Under the pieces are notes generated by a model. That model ran no database searches. It worked only from the letters and a program-made list of their open reading frames with translations, and was not told where the DNA came from. A DNA stretch of 37,486 nucleotides from CAYOHG01 sp964465125 (GTDB lineage: Bacteria; Planctomycetota; Phycisphaerae; UBA1845; Fen-1342): positions 1 to 37,486 of the forward strand of contig CAYXIO010000037.1 of the NCBI GenBank assembly GCA_964465125.1, in the 5' to 3' direction. The translations under genes and the position numbers were made by a program. Of the stretch, positions 18,844 through 27,091 are shown piece by piece. Within the stretch, counting starts at the first letter, position 1. Each line of letters begins with the position of its first letter.

Positions 18844-19521
18844 CTAGGAGGCCCGTCCTCCAAAGGCCTGGACGAGCTCAGGAGCCAATTGCTTCAATTG
18901 CTCCGTCAACTTCCGCCGCGCGTGATAGAGCCGGCTCATCACCGTCCCGATCGGAATCCCTAGTGCCTCGGCAATCTCGCCGTAGGTCATCTCGCCGGCG
19001 GCGTACATGGAGAACACGGCCCGCTGGTCGGCGGGAAGCGTCTCCAGGGCGCGGTTCAGAACTTCCGCCAATTCACTTTTCTCCAGCCCAGAATCGGGCG
19101 CCGACAGGCCGCGATCGGCCACCGGATGCGGGTCGCCGTCGCGCTCGTCACTGTCCAGCGAAACCGCCAGCCGGACGCGCCGCGCACGCAGCACGTCCAG
19201 GCTTCGATTACTGACGATCCGCAGCAGCCAGGTCTTGAAGGAGGCCGGCGCTGCGGCGCGGCGATCGTCCGAGTCCACCGTAAAAGGCCGGTCCGCGTCG
19301 ACGCCGCGGAAATTCTCGAGCCGCAAGAAGGCCCGGATGAACCCGTCCTGCACCGCGTCGAGCGCGTCCTCATTCCGCCCGGTGATGCGGGACGCGACGG
19401 CATAGGCCACGTCGCGGTACCGCTCGAAGAGCTGCCGCTGGGCGTTCGCGTCGCCGCGCGCGGCCGCCCGCACGAGAAAGAGTTCCACTGGATCGACGTT
19501 GGAGCGGTCGGCGTTATTCAC
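18844..19521 (-). CDS. RNA polymerase sigma factor, ECF subfamily
   Basis: A 225-residue sigma-70 family protein. Region 2 is visible as LFERYRDVAYAVASRITGR and ALDAVQDGFIRAFLRLENF. Region 4 is visible as LETLPADQRAVFSMYAAGEM followed by the helix-turn-helix MTYGEIAEALGIPIGTVMSR. Between them is a longer linker (about 60 residues, including FTVDSDDRRAAAP) than in minimal ECF factors. The frame stays open far upstream without a start that fits, so GTG 19521 is chosen because it precedes the conserved N-terminus (VELFLVRAAARGD). It heads a three-gene operon with an anti-sigma candidate and a small secreted protein, and is divergent from the secreted repeat protein at 19730, a plausible target. 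Confidence 0.88.
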   Translation of the reverse strand: MNNADRSNVDPVELFLVRAAARGDANAQRQLFERYRDVAYAVASRITGRNEDALDAVQDGFIRAFLRLENFRGVDADRPFTVDSDDRRAAAPASFKTWLLRIVSNRSLDVLRARRVRLAVSLDSDERDGDPHPVADRGLSAPDSGLEKSELAEVLNRALETLPADQRAVFSMYAAGEMTYGEIAEALGIPIGTVMSRLYHARRKLTEQLKQLAPELVQAFGGRAS

Positions 19522-19729
19522 ACGATTTCCGTTTTTTTGTCGCGCTCGGAGGATAACGGGTTTTTCCGCCGTTTTCCGGACCGCAATGAATAGCCTGACG
19601 GCGACTCCCGTCGGTCTGTTCGACCTGCGACCGAGTCGGCCGCGGGCCGGGCGAGACGGGCGTCGTCCTCGCTGTAACCGTATGTCCTTGAATGCGTTGC
19701 GAGTGCCCGGGCGACGCGGAGTGTCTGCC

Positions 19730-20446
19730 ATGAAACGGTTTCTCGCCGGCGTGCTTGGCGTGATGGTGCTGGCCGATTCGGCTCTGGCCGGAACCGCAAC
19801 GGCCTCGTCCACCGCATCCAACGGCGGAAGCGCCTCCGCCTCGGCGGTCGCGACCGGAAACTCGAACTCCACCGCGATCGCCGGTGCGACCCGCGGCGGT
19901 CGGGCGGTTGCCAACAGCCTGGCCCGCGGCGTCGGCAACGCCTACGCCGACAGCCGGGCGGTTGCCGTCGCTGACCGCGGTTTCGCTCGGGCGGACTCCA
20001 ACGCCCTGGCCGAGGGGCTGCTGGGCGGCAGCGCCGTCGCCGACAGCGAGAGCATCGCCGCCACCATCGGCGGAGTCTCGATCAGCAACAGCGACGCGGT
20101 TGCGACCGGGCTGACGTACGGCTCGGCGTTCAGCGGATCGACCGCGACGGCGGTCAGCGAATTCGGCACCGCGATGTCGGACAGCCAGGCCGCGGCGCTG
20201 GGCACCTGGGGCGGCGACGCCCGCAGCACGAGCGAGTCGATCGGAGACGCGAGTCTCGGATTCGCAAACAGCGCCTCGCGCTCCGACGCAACCGCGACGC
20301 TGCACGGGCGTGCTGTGGCGGACGGGCACGAAGTTACGGTTGTGCACCGGCAACTTTCCGTCGCCCCGAGCGTGCACGTGCGCAGCCGGGCGATCAAGGT
20401 GCGCGAAGGCGCGCGGCGGGTCGTGTACGTTGGCGTGCGGCCGTAG
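19730..20446 (+). CDS. Secreted Ala/Ser/Gly-rich repetitive protein
   Basis: A 238-residue exported protein with a clean signal peptide (MKRFLAGVLGVMVLADSALA) and GGAG 9 nt before the ATG. The mature protein is low-complexity, built of loosely repeated units such as NSNSTAIAGATRGG, ADSRAVAVADRG, ADSNALAEGLLGG and SDAVATGLTYGSA, an alternation of small hydrophobic and polar residues that suggests stacked beta turns like YadA-type heads or beta-solenoids. The last 60 residues are different, basic and Val/Arg-rich (VHRQLSVAPSVHVRSRAIKV). No membrane anchor is seen. It sits divergently from the ECF sigma gene and before a compositionally similar secreted protein. The role is unknown; surface or matrix protein is an inference. 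Confidence 0.7.
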   Translation: MKRFLAGVLGVMVLADSALAGTATASSTASNGGSASASAVATGNSNSTAIAGATRGGRAVANSLARGVGNAYADSRAVAVADRGFARADSNALAEGLLGGSAVADSESIAATIGGVSISNSDAVATGLTYGSAFSGSTATAVSEFGTAMSDSQAAALGTWGGDARSTSESIGDASLGFANSASRSDATATLHGRAVADGHEVTVVHRQLSVAPSVHVRSRAIKVREGARRVVYVGVRP

Positions 20447-20658
20447 TGGGCGCGCGAAGTCGCCGAACACGGACAGCGAGGTTGGACGCATGGCGGCGGC
20501 GATGCCCGGGGGGCGCGCCGCTGCCGGCGTTGTTGCCTGCGGCCGGACGGGCTGAATCGGGCCCGGCGCGATGCGGGCGTGCAGGCGCGTCGGCCGCGGA
20601 AATCGGGTGAATAAACGGCGTCGCGCCGGCGTCGTTCTGCTACGAAGGAGTGATTGAA

Positions 20659-21258
20659 ATGAAACGCATGTTGATCGCCTCGGTTTTTGCGGCGTTGATG
20701 GGTTGGAGCGTGGAATCGCGCGCTGCGGATTCGGCGAGTTCCGCCGGAGCCGCCAGCGACGGACACCGCAGCGGCACCGCGACTGCGACCGCCCAGTATG
20801 AAGGCGACGTCGGCTTCGCGCGGACGAACAGCGAAAGCGGGCGGGTGAACGCAGCGCGCGCGGTCGCGGTCGGCGTGGACGAAGACGGACTGTCGCTGTC
20901 GATCAGCCAGGCGTTCGCTCCGCGCTTCGGACCGGCCATCGCCACCAACTTCAATCTCACGATCGACCGCGACGGAGACGTCTCGGCCAGCCGCGGCGTC
21001 GCAGTCGCCGACGGATCGGCGCAGCGTGCCGTGAGCGTCGGCGGCAGCGGCGGCAACGGCCGCGCGACGACCAGCACCGCCACCGGCTCGACCGGGCCGC
21101 ACGGGCAGGTCCGCGTGCACACCGAGGCTCACGATCACCAGGCGACGCCGACCGCGGTGCGCGTCGTGCGAAGCGGCGGGACCGACCGAACCGTCGTGGT
21201 GCGCGGTGTGCGAAGCGATGAGGGTGACGTACGCCGCGTACGGATCATCCGTCGCTAG
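20659..21258 (+). CDS. Secreted Ala/Ser/Gly-rich protein, companion of 19730 product
   Basis: A 199-residue exported protein with a strong ribosome site (AAGGAG 8 nt before ATG 20659) and signal peptide MKRMLIASVFAALMGWSVES ending near RAAD. The mature part is rich in Ala, Ser, Gly and Thr (SASSAGAASDGHRSGTATAT, SVGGSGGNGRATTSTATGST) with a His-containing patch (HTEAHDHQ) and ends in a basic Val/Arg tail (VRRVRIIRR) that parallels the tail of the 19730 product. Architecture, tail and adjacency suggest the two are diverged relatives or partners. No known family was recognised. Confidence 0.68.
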   Translation: MKRMLIASVFAALMGWSVESRAADSASSAGAASDGHRSGTATATAQYEGDVGFARTNSESGRVNAARAVAVGVDEDGLSLSISQAFAPRFGPAIATNFNLTIDRDGDVSASRGVAVADGSAQRAVSVGGSGGNGRATTSTATGSTGPHGQVRVHTEAHDHQATPTAVRVVRSGGTDRTVVVRGVRSDEGDVRRVRIIRR

Positions 21259-21388
21259 GGCGGGCAGCCGCTGTCGGACGCCGCTTCCGCCGCGATAGGG
21301 TCTCGATCGAAGTGCCGAACCGCAGAACGTCGCTCGGCCGTCCCGCACATGGGGCGGCCGACGCGTTTGTTGACGCCGACGAGGTATA

Positions 21389-21844
21389 GTGCTCGATGTG
21401 ATTCGGGTCTCCCTGTCCAACTCCGTGCTGAGCGCGGCTTTCGACACGGCCCGCCGCGCCGCGCCGCGCGAAGCATGCGGTCTGTTGCTCGGAAGCTGCG
21501 GCTGCGTGACGAAGCTCGCGGTGATTCGCAACGTCGCTGGTGAAGCGCATCGGTTCGAGCTCGACGGTCTTGAAGCCGCGGCAGTCGAGCGGCGTGCGTG
21601 GCGCAAAGGACTCTCGCTGCTTGGTTACTTTCACTCGCATCCCGCGGGCAGCACCGATCCCTCGGTGCTGGACCGCTGTTCCGATCCATTTGTGGGCGTG
21701 GGTCCGCGGCTCCGCATGATCGTGACTCCCGCCGGCGATTGGCGTCTCTTCTTCGCACAAGCGGATCGCTGGGAGCGTTTGACGCCGCAATGGGCCAGCA
21801 CGATCGCGGGCTGCCTGGGCCGAGGGGGATCGGCTCATGGCTGA
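21389..21844 (+). CDS. JAMM/MPN-domain metallopeptidase
   Basis: A 151-residue Mov34/MPN/PAD1-like protein with an intact JAMM zinc site: Glu28 (PREACGLLLG) and His82-Ser-His84-Pro85 with Ser92 and Asp95 (FHSHPAGSTDPSVLDR), spacing exactly HSHPx6SxxD. Bacterial single-domain JAMM enzymes cleave isopeptide or peptide bonds, for example in sulfur-carrier proteins; no ubiquitin-like partner is visible here, so the substrate is unknown. The frame opens at GTG 21389, with GAGG 4 nt before it; a second GTG at 21398 is also possible. TATAGT at 21385-21390 overlaps the start region. Its stop overlaps the xseA ATG by 8 nt, indicating translational coupling. Confidence 0.82.
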   Translation: MLDVIRVSLSNSVLSAAFDTARRAAPREACGLLLGSCGCVTKLAVIRNVAGEAHRFELDGLEAAAVERRAWRKGLSLLGYFHSHPAGSTDPSVLDRCSDPFVGVGPRLRMIVTPAGDWRLFFAQADRWERLTPQWASTIAGCLGRGGSAHG

Positions 21845-23414
21845 GCGTTTGCCGTTCGATCCATCACGGATTCGGCCGCCGGCGCGTTCGGCGGGGCGCG
21901 GTGCGCGGAGCGGAGAGGGGCTGACGCTGATTTCGCCGCGCGAGGTGAACGAGCTGCTGCGTGGGGCGATCAACGCGCACATCCCGTCGACGCTGCACGT
22001 GCTGGGCGAGGTCGGCGAGCTGTCGCGAGCGGGCAGCGGGCACCTGTATTTCTCGCTCAAGGACGCCAGCAGCGAAATCCGCTGCGTCATGTGGCGCAGC
22101 GCCGCGACGAAGCTGGGGTTTCAGCTCGAAACCGGCCTGGAGATCATCGCGACGGGCGGGCTGGAGGTGTATTCGCCGCGCGGGACGGTGCAGCTCATGG
22201 TTCGCAAGCTCGAACCGCGCGGCGTCGGCGCGCTCGAAATTGCGTTTCGTCAATTGAAGGCCCGCCTGGAGCGCGAGGGGCTCTTTGACCCGGCCCGCAA
22301 GCGCCCGCTGCCTCGGGTTCCACGGCGCGTGGCGCTGGTGACCAGCCCGAGCGGGGCGGCGATCCGCGACATTCTCAAGACGCTCGAGCGGCGTTTCGCG
22401 GCGCTGGAGATCTTCGTTTTTCCGACGCGCGTGCAGGGCGAGGGTGCGGCGGTGGAGATTGCCGCCGCCATCGAGCTGCTCAATGAAGTGTCAAGCCGCC
22501 TGGGCGGGATCGACGTGGCGATCGTGGGCCGCGGCGGCGGATCGCTCGAAGACCTGTGGGCCTTCAACGAGGAGATCGTGGCCCGGGCGATCGTCGCCAG
22601 CCGCGTGCCGATCGTCAGCGCGGTGGGGCACGAGGTGGACGTCAGCATCAGCGACCTGGTTGCGGACGTCCGCGCGGCGACGCCGACCGCCGCGGCCGAG
22701 TTGATCACGCCGCGACTGGACGACCTGCTTGAGGCGCTGGCGTTGCTGGAGCTGCGCGCGACACGGGCGGCGCGGTCCGGCTGCGACGCGGCGCGGGCGC
22801 GGCTGCATCGCTGCCTGGCGAGCGAGCGGCTGGCGCAGCCGCGGCTGGTGCTGCGCGAGCGCAGCCAGCGGCTGGACGAGCTCGAACATCGTTTGCGACA
22901 GGGGTTGATGGAGCAGGCGCGCGAGGCGCGCCAGCGCCTGTCGCGCGCCGACACGCGGATGGCAGGGTTCGGCTCGGGAGCCTGGGTGGCGCGTGTCGCC
23001 GGCGCACTTGCGAGGAACGGTTTTCGGCTGCGCACGGCGATCGACCGACTCCTGCACGGACGGCAGCGGCGCATCGATGCACTGCGGATGCGGCTGCGGT
23101 CCGCGTTGCCGGAGCGGACGCTCGGGGCGTACGGGCAGTGGCTCCGGCAGACGGTCGCGGGGCTGTCGCGGCGGGTTACACAGATGCTGGGGCATCGCCG
23201 GGCGCTGCTGGCTGCGCGTCTGGAAGCGGTCCACGCGTGCGACCCGCGCGGCGTGCTGCGGCGCGGCTACAGCATCACGCGCGACGCTCGTACGCGCCGC
23301 GTTCTGCGTTCCCTGGCGGATGTTCGTGATGGACAACGGCTGACCACGGAATTGGCCGACGGAGAATTCCGCTCGACCGCCGACGATCCGCGCCAGCCGC
23401 GCCTGTTCGAATGA
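21837..23414 (+). CDS. xseA: Exodeoxyribonuclease VII large subunit
   Basis: A 525-residue protein with the XseA layout: an N-terminal OB-fold (LHVLGEVGELSRAGSGHLYF, IRCVMWRSAA), then the catalytic region with VPRRVALVTSPSGAAIRDIL, VAIVGRGGGSLEDLWAFN and VGHEVDVSISDLVADVRAAT, and a long coiled-coil-like Arg/Leu-rich C-terminal half ending GVLRRGYSIT. ExoVII degrades single-stranded DNA to oligonucleotides in the cytoplasm. The protein is longer than E. coli XseA (456 residues), mostly in an extra N-terminal stretch of about 30 residues and the C-terminal coil. xseB, the usual small-subunit partner, is not next to it; panC follows after about 62 nt. Confidence 0.93.
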   Translation: MAERLPFDPSRIRPPARSAGRGARSGEGLTLISPREVNELLRGAINAHIPSTLHVLGEVGELSRAGSGHLYFSLKDASSEIRCVMWRSAATKLGFQLETGLEIIATGGLEVYSPRGTVQLMVRKLEPRGVGALEIAFRQLKARLEREGLFDPARKRPLPRVPRRVALVTSPSGAAIRDILKTLERRFAALEIFVFPTRVQGEGAAVEIAAAIELLNEVSSRLGGIDVAIVGRGGGSLEDLWAFNEEIVARAIVASRVPIVSAVGHEVDVSISDLVADVRAATPTAAAELITPRLDDLLEALALLELRATRAARSGCDAARARLHRCLASERLAQPRLVLRERSQRLDELEHRLRQGLMEQAREARQRLSRADTRMAGFGSGAWVARVAGALARNGFRLRTAIDRLLHGRQRRIDALRMRLRSALPERTLGAYGQWLRQTVAGLSRRVTQMLGHRRALLAARLEAVHACDPRGVLRRGYSITRDARTRRVLRSLADVRDGQRLTTELADGEFRSTADDPRQPRLFE

Positions 23415-23476
23415 GTATCACACGGCGGCGATTCTGTCGGTCCGGGGGGCTGACAGGCCGCGGGTCTTGCGATTGA

Positions 23477-24337
23477 ATGCTCGCCATGCAGGTTGCCCGC
23501 ACCATTGAGGAGCTGCGCAAGGCGGTCGCCGAGGCCCGCCGCGGCGGCGCTCGGATCGCGCTGGTGCCGACGATGGGGGCGTTGCACGCGGGACATCTCT
23601 CGCTGATCGCGCGGGCCCGTGCGTCGGCGCCGTTCGTTGCGGTCAGCATCTTTGTCAACCCGACCCAGTTCGGCCCGAACGAAGACCTGGCACGCTATCC
23701 GCGCGACGAAGCGGCGGATCTCGCGGCCTGCCGTGCAGCCGGCGCCGATCTTGTGTTTCTGCCCTCGGAGAAAGAGATGTATCCGGGCGGCGAAGCCACC
23801 ACCGTGCACGTGCGCGGCCTGACCGACACGCTCTGTGCCCCGCTGCGGCCCGGGCATTTCGACGGCGTCGCAACCGTCGTGACCAAGCTTTTCAACCTCG
23901 TGCAGCCCGACGTGGCCTGCTTCGGCGAGAAGGACTACCAGCAACTGGCGGTGATCCGGCGGATGGTGCGCGATTTGAGTCAGCCCATCGAGATCGTGGG
24001 CTGCGCGACGGTGCGCGAGCCGGACGGACTGGCGCTGAGCAGCCGCAACCGCTTGCTTTCGCCATCGGAGCGGAGTCAGGCGGGCAGTCTTTCGCGGGCG
24101 CTTCGCGACGCCGTTCGACGGGTCGGCGAGGGCGAGCGAGACGTGTCGGCGATCGAGCAGGCGATGCGGGCGGTCGTGCAGGCCGCCGGTCCGGCCCAGA
24201 TTGAATATGCAGCGGTCGTCGATGCGGATACGCTCACGCCTCTGAAGCGGCTGGAGCGGCCCGCGCTGGCGGCTCTGGCGGTGCGCCTCGGCGCGACGCG
24301 CCTGATTGACAACATGCGGCTGGAGCCGAAGGGATAG
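23477..24337 (+). CDS. panC: Pantothenate synthetase
   Basis: A 286-residue PanC, which joins pantoate and beta-alanine using ATP in the cytoplasm on the path to coenzyme A. Motifs include the nucleotidyl-transferase HIGH-type sequence PTMGALHAGHLSL, SIFVNPTQFGPNEDLARYPR, FGEKDYQQLAVIRRM and the KMSKS-like LSSRNRLLS. An alternative ATG at 23486 (MQVARTIEEL) fits many family members equally well; neither start has a strong ribosome site. The lgt gene starts 6 nt after its stop. Confidence 0.95.
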   Translation: MLAMQVARTIEELRKAVAEARRGGARIALVPTMGALHAGHLSLIARARASAPFVAVSIFVNPTQFGPNEDLARYPRDEAADLAACRAAGADLVFLPSEKEMYPGGEATTVHVRGLTDTLCAPLRPGHFDGVATVVTKLFNLVQPDVACFGEKDYQQLAVIRRMVRDLSQPIEIVGCATVREPDGLALSSRNRLLSPSERSQAGSLSRALRDAVRRVGEGERDVSAIEQAMRAVVQAAGPAQIEYAAVVDADTLTPLKRLERPALAALAVRLGATRLIDNMRLEPKG

Positions 24338-24343
24338 CTTTAC

Positions 24344-25540
24344 ATGAAGCACGTGCTGTTCGAGATTCCGATTCCGTACTGCAACATCACCGTCCCCGGC
24401 TACGGCCTGATGCTGATGATCGCGTTCATTCTCGCGATTCTATGGGCGGTGCGGCGCGCGGTGCGCTCGGGCGCCAATCCCGACGTGATCCTGAACCTGG
24501 GCTTTGTCGCGATCATCGCGGGCGTGGTCGGCTGCCGGGCGATGTTCGTCTACCACTATTGGGAGCAGTTCGCAGTCGAGACCAACACGCTGGCGCTGAT
24601 CTGGAAGATCGTGGACATCCGCCAGGGCGGCATGGAGTACTACGGCGGGCTGATCCTCGCGACGGTCTCGGCGCTGGTCTGGCTGGCGCTGGTGGAGCGG
24701 GTCTCGATCCGCTGGTATTGCGACATCATCGCGCCCTCGGTGGCGCTCGGGCTGGCGATCGGGCGCGTGGGGTGCTTCCTGAACGGCTGCTGCTATGGCG
24801 GCGCGTGCGAAGCGCCGCCGGGCGTTTCATTCCCGTTCGGCAGTCCGGCTTCGCACGAGCAGTGGAACTCCGGGATGGCCGGCGGTGAGCTGCCCAAGGA
24901 GCTGCTGTATTTGCACACGGCGGCCGGCGTGCCCGGGTTGATGGCCCCGTTGTCGCGCGACAGCCTGCGCGCCAGCGACGAGAAAATCACAGCGGCGCAG
25001 CGTGCCGAGGATTCCGCCGCCGAGACCCTGGGCGCGGCGCGCGACGCCGACTCGAAGGGCAGCACCGCGCAGAGCAAGCGCGCCGTGCAGCAGGCCGAGC
25101 TGCGCTATGAGCTTGCGAGGGCCGATTTGCGAGACATTCGCAGCAACATGAAACTGCACGGGCTGAGCGCCGCCGAAATCCGCGCGGTTGCCGCCCGGCA
25201 CAGCGCGCTTCCGGTGCATCCCACGCAACTCTATTCGATGGTGGTCGGCTTGCTCATCGCCGGATTCCTGGACTCGGTGTATTGGCGGCGGCGGCGCGAC
25301 GGCCAGGTGATCTGCCTGCTGTTTTCGATCGAGCCCGTCTCGCGGATCGTCCTTGAGCTGGTGCGCGTCGACAATCCGCAGGACGTCTTCGGCCTGCTGA
25401 CCATCTCGCAGTTTCTGGCGCTGGGGATGATCGCGGCGGGGCTGCTGGGCTTGCTCGTGCTGCAAGGGCTGCCGGCGCGCTCGCCGCGCGCCGTGCGCTG
25501 GGAGCCGCCTCCCGCGGCCGCGCCCGCGACCGGGACGTGA
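24344..25540 (+). CDS. lgt: Prolipoprotein diacylglyceryl transferase with a ~100-residue insert
   Basis: A 398-residue integral membrane enzyme that transfers diacylglycerol to the lipobox Cys of prolipoproteins. Several hydrophobic helices are evident. Family elements: VPGYGLMLMIAFILA, GGMEYYGGLI, the Lgt signature GRVGCFLNGCCYG (from residue 140), HPTQLYS (His292) and EPVSRIVLELVR. In E. coli Lgt the last two signatures are separated by about 50 residues; here the distance is about 150. The extra segment (about residues 195-285) is soluble, Ala/Glu/Lys/Arg-rich and probably helical (TAAQRAEDSAAETLGAARDA, QQAELRYELARADLRD). Mature length is therefore about 100 more than usual. At least two lipoproteins in this window are candidate substrates. 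Confidence 0.92.
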   Translation: MKHVLFEIPIPYCNITVPGYGLMLMIAFILAILWAVRRAVRSGANPDVILNLGFVAIIAGVVGCRAMFVYHYWEQFAVETNTLALIWKIVDIRQGGMEYYGGLILATVSALVWLALVERVSIRWYCDIIAPSVALGLAIGRVGCFLNGCCYGGACEAPPGVSFPFGSPASHEQWNSGMAGGELPKELLYLHTAAGVPGLMAPLSRDSLRASDEKITAAQRAEDSAAETLGAARDADSKGSTAQSKRAVQQAELRYELARADLRDIRSNMKLHGLSAAEIRAVAARHSALPVHPTQLYSMVVGLLIAGFLDSVYWRRRRDGQVICLLFSIEPVSRIVLELVRVDNPQDVFGLLTISQFLALGMIAAGLLGLLVLQGLPARSPRAVRWEPPPAAAPATGT

Positions 25541-25617
25541 GGGTCGGGAGCGGGACGTTCCCCGACGGGATAGAATCGTGCGTTGTTGGATGACCGGCGA
25601 ACCCTACGGAAGTGATC

Positions 25618-25998
25618 ATGGCCGAAGAATCAAAGAAATTCGTGGTCGACGATGACTGGAAGGCCCAGGCCCGCCGCGAGAAGGAGCGGCTCGCCGCGGA
25701 GAGCGACAAGACCGAGCAGTTCCCCGCGCCGAGCTTCGGCGAGCTGGTGAATCTGCTGGTCATGCAGGCCATGGTCGGCTTCGGGCTGGTCAGCGGCCCC
25801 GACGGCCGGCGCATTCCGCCTCACCTGGAGACCGCCAAGCACTTCATCGACATGCTTCAGGTGCTTGAGGACAAGACGCGCAACAACCTGACGGCGGACG
25901 AGAAGAAGCTCATGGACCAGGTGCTGTACGAGCTGCGGCTGCAATACGTGCAGTTCGCAGGCGCCAGCCTTCCGCCCACGCAAGCGCCGCAGCAATGA
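25618..25998 (+). CDS. DUF1844-family protein
   Basis: A 126-residue soluble protein matching the DUF1844 pattern: a charged N-terminus (FVVDDDWKAQARREKERL), then PSFGELVNLLVMQAMVGFGL, then HLETAKHFIDMLQVLEDKTR and NLTADEKKLMDQVLYELRLQYV. The function is not established. ATG 25618 follows GGAAG; a GTG at 25612 is in frame. A TAGAAT box at 25571-25576 may be a -10 element. Its stop overlaps the start of the vWA gene (ATGA), which links it to the envelope cluster downstream. Confidence 0.82.
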   Translation: MAEESKKFVVDDDWKAQARREKERLAAESDKTEQFPAPSFGELVNLLVMQAMVGFGLVSGPDGRRIPPHLETAKHFIDMLQVLEDKTRNNLTADEKKLMDQVLYELRLQYVQFAGASLPPTQAPQQ

Positions 25999-27074
25999 CG
26001 ATCAGCCCGACGCACCCGCCGTCCGCGCCCGAGGAGCAGGAGCTCTTCGTCGACCGCGAGGCGCGCTCGCCGCTGCTGCACTGGATGGCGCATCTCGGCG
26101 TGCCGATGTCGGTCAGCTTGTGCGTGCACGCGCTGCTGTTCGTGCTGCTGGCGATCGGGTCGTGGAACGTCCTGCGCGAGCACGTCAGCTCGGACTTCGA
26201 GGTCGAGGTGGGTGTGCGGGACACGCCGATCGACGTCGTCGGCGGCGGGCTGGAGTGGGATCGCGCCGACGGCGCCGATCTCTTCGAGCTGAGCGCGCCG
26301 GCGGACGTGCGCGAATCGCTGTTCAGCCAGGACCTGCCCAACCTGCTGGCGGACGTGGTCACGCCGAATGCCGGATCGAGCGAGGCCGGCGGCTTCGGCC
26401 TGGGACAGGCCGGCCGCTCGGGCGTGATCGGCATCGGGTCGGGAGCGGGCGACGGCGGCGGCGCGGGGATTGGGCATGGCTTCGGCAGCGGCGAAGGCGA
26501 CAGCGGCGCGGGCGTCTGGGGACTGCGCGCCGCCGGCAAACGCTTCGCCTACGTCTGCGACTTCTCCGGCTCGATTGTCGTCGCGGTCGACGAGCTGCGC
26601 CGCGAGCTGAAGCGCTCCGTCGGACGCCTCAGGCCGACGCAGTCCTTCAACGTGATCATCTTCTACAGCACCGGCGAATCGGACCGCAATCTGAAGATCG
26701 TTACGGAGAGCTTCGCTTCGCAGCTTGTCCCCGGCGACGAGGCCAACCGGCGAACTCTCTTCCGCTGGTTGGACGCCAAGCGCCCGCAGGGCACCACCGA
26801 GCCCGTGCCGGCCATGCGCCGCGCGCTGGCGCTGAAGCCCGAGGCGGTCTTCTTCTTCTCCGACGGCTACTTTGACGAGTCCGTGGTCGGCGAGATCACG
26901 CGGGCCAACCGCGAGGTGAAAGCTCAGATTCACGCGATCGTCTTCGATGAGCTGCTGCTTCAGGACAATACCGGCCAGCCGCGCCTGACCAGCGGCGCCG
27001 AGCGGCTGAAGCGCATCGCCGAGCTGAACGGCGGACAGGTGAAGCTGGTGACAGCGCGCGACTTTGGGCGCTGA
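25995..27074 (+). CDS. Membrane-anchored von Willebrand factor A domain protein
   Basis: A 359-residue protein with one N-terminal transmembrane helix (SVSLCVHALLFVLLAIGSW, about residues 38-56), a Gly-rich linker (GIGSGAGDGGGAGIGHGFGS) and a C-terminal vWA domain beginning RFAYVCDFSGSIV. The MIDAS motif is D-x-S-G-S with Asp189, so metal-dependent ligand binding is likely. Later strands VIIFYSTG and AVFFFSDGYFD complete the fold. The segment between helix and linker (DFEVEVGVRDTPIDVVGGG) resembles the region seen in planctomycete vWA proteins encoded next to ExbB/ExbD genes. It overlaps the DUF1844 gene by 4 nt and precedes exbB-like and exbD-like genes by 79 nt. Part of a force-transducing envelope complex is an inference from context. 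Confidence 0.8.
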   Translation: MTISPTHPPSAPEEQELFVDREARSPLLHWMAHLGVPMSVSLCVHALLFVLLAIGSWNVLREHVSSDFEVEVGVRDTPIDVVGGGLEWDRADGADLFELSAPADVRESLFSQDLPNLLADVVTPNAGSSEAGGFGLGQAGRSGVIGIGSGAGDGGGAGIGHGFGSGEGDSGAGVWGLRAAGKRFAYVCDFSGSIVVAVDELRRELKRSVGRLRPTQSFNVIIFYSTGESDRNLKIVTESFASQLVPGDEANRRTLFRWLDAKRPQGTTEPVPAMRRALALKPEAVFFFSDGYFDESVVGEITRANREVKAQIHAIVFDELLLQDNTGQPRLTSGAERLKRIAELNGGQVKLVTARDFGR

Positions 27075-27091
27075 TTCGACGCGGGATTCGC

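Noticed and set aside
19522..19938. Upstream extension of the ECF sigma reading frame
   Set aside because: The extra 139 residues are basic low-complexity sequence antisense to the 19730 gene; sigma homology begins after GTG 19521.
19790..20300. Repetitive DNA considered as a CRISPR array or tandem repeat
   Set aside because: The periodicity is a degenerate protein repeat in one reading frame with no fixed direct repeat or spacers.
19942..21606. Minus-strand open frame of 554 codons
   Set aside because: Runs antisense to two secreted proteins and the JAMM gene; Arg/Ala/Ser-rich without recognisable motifs, while the plus-strand genes have signal peptides and ribosome sites.
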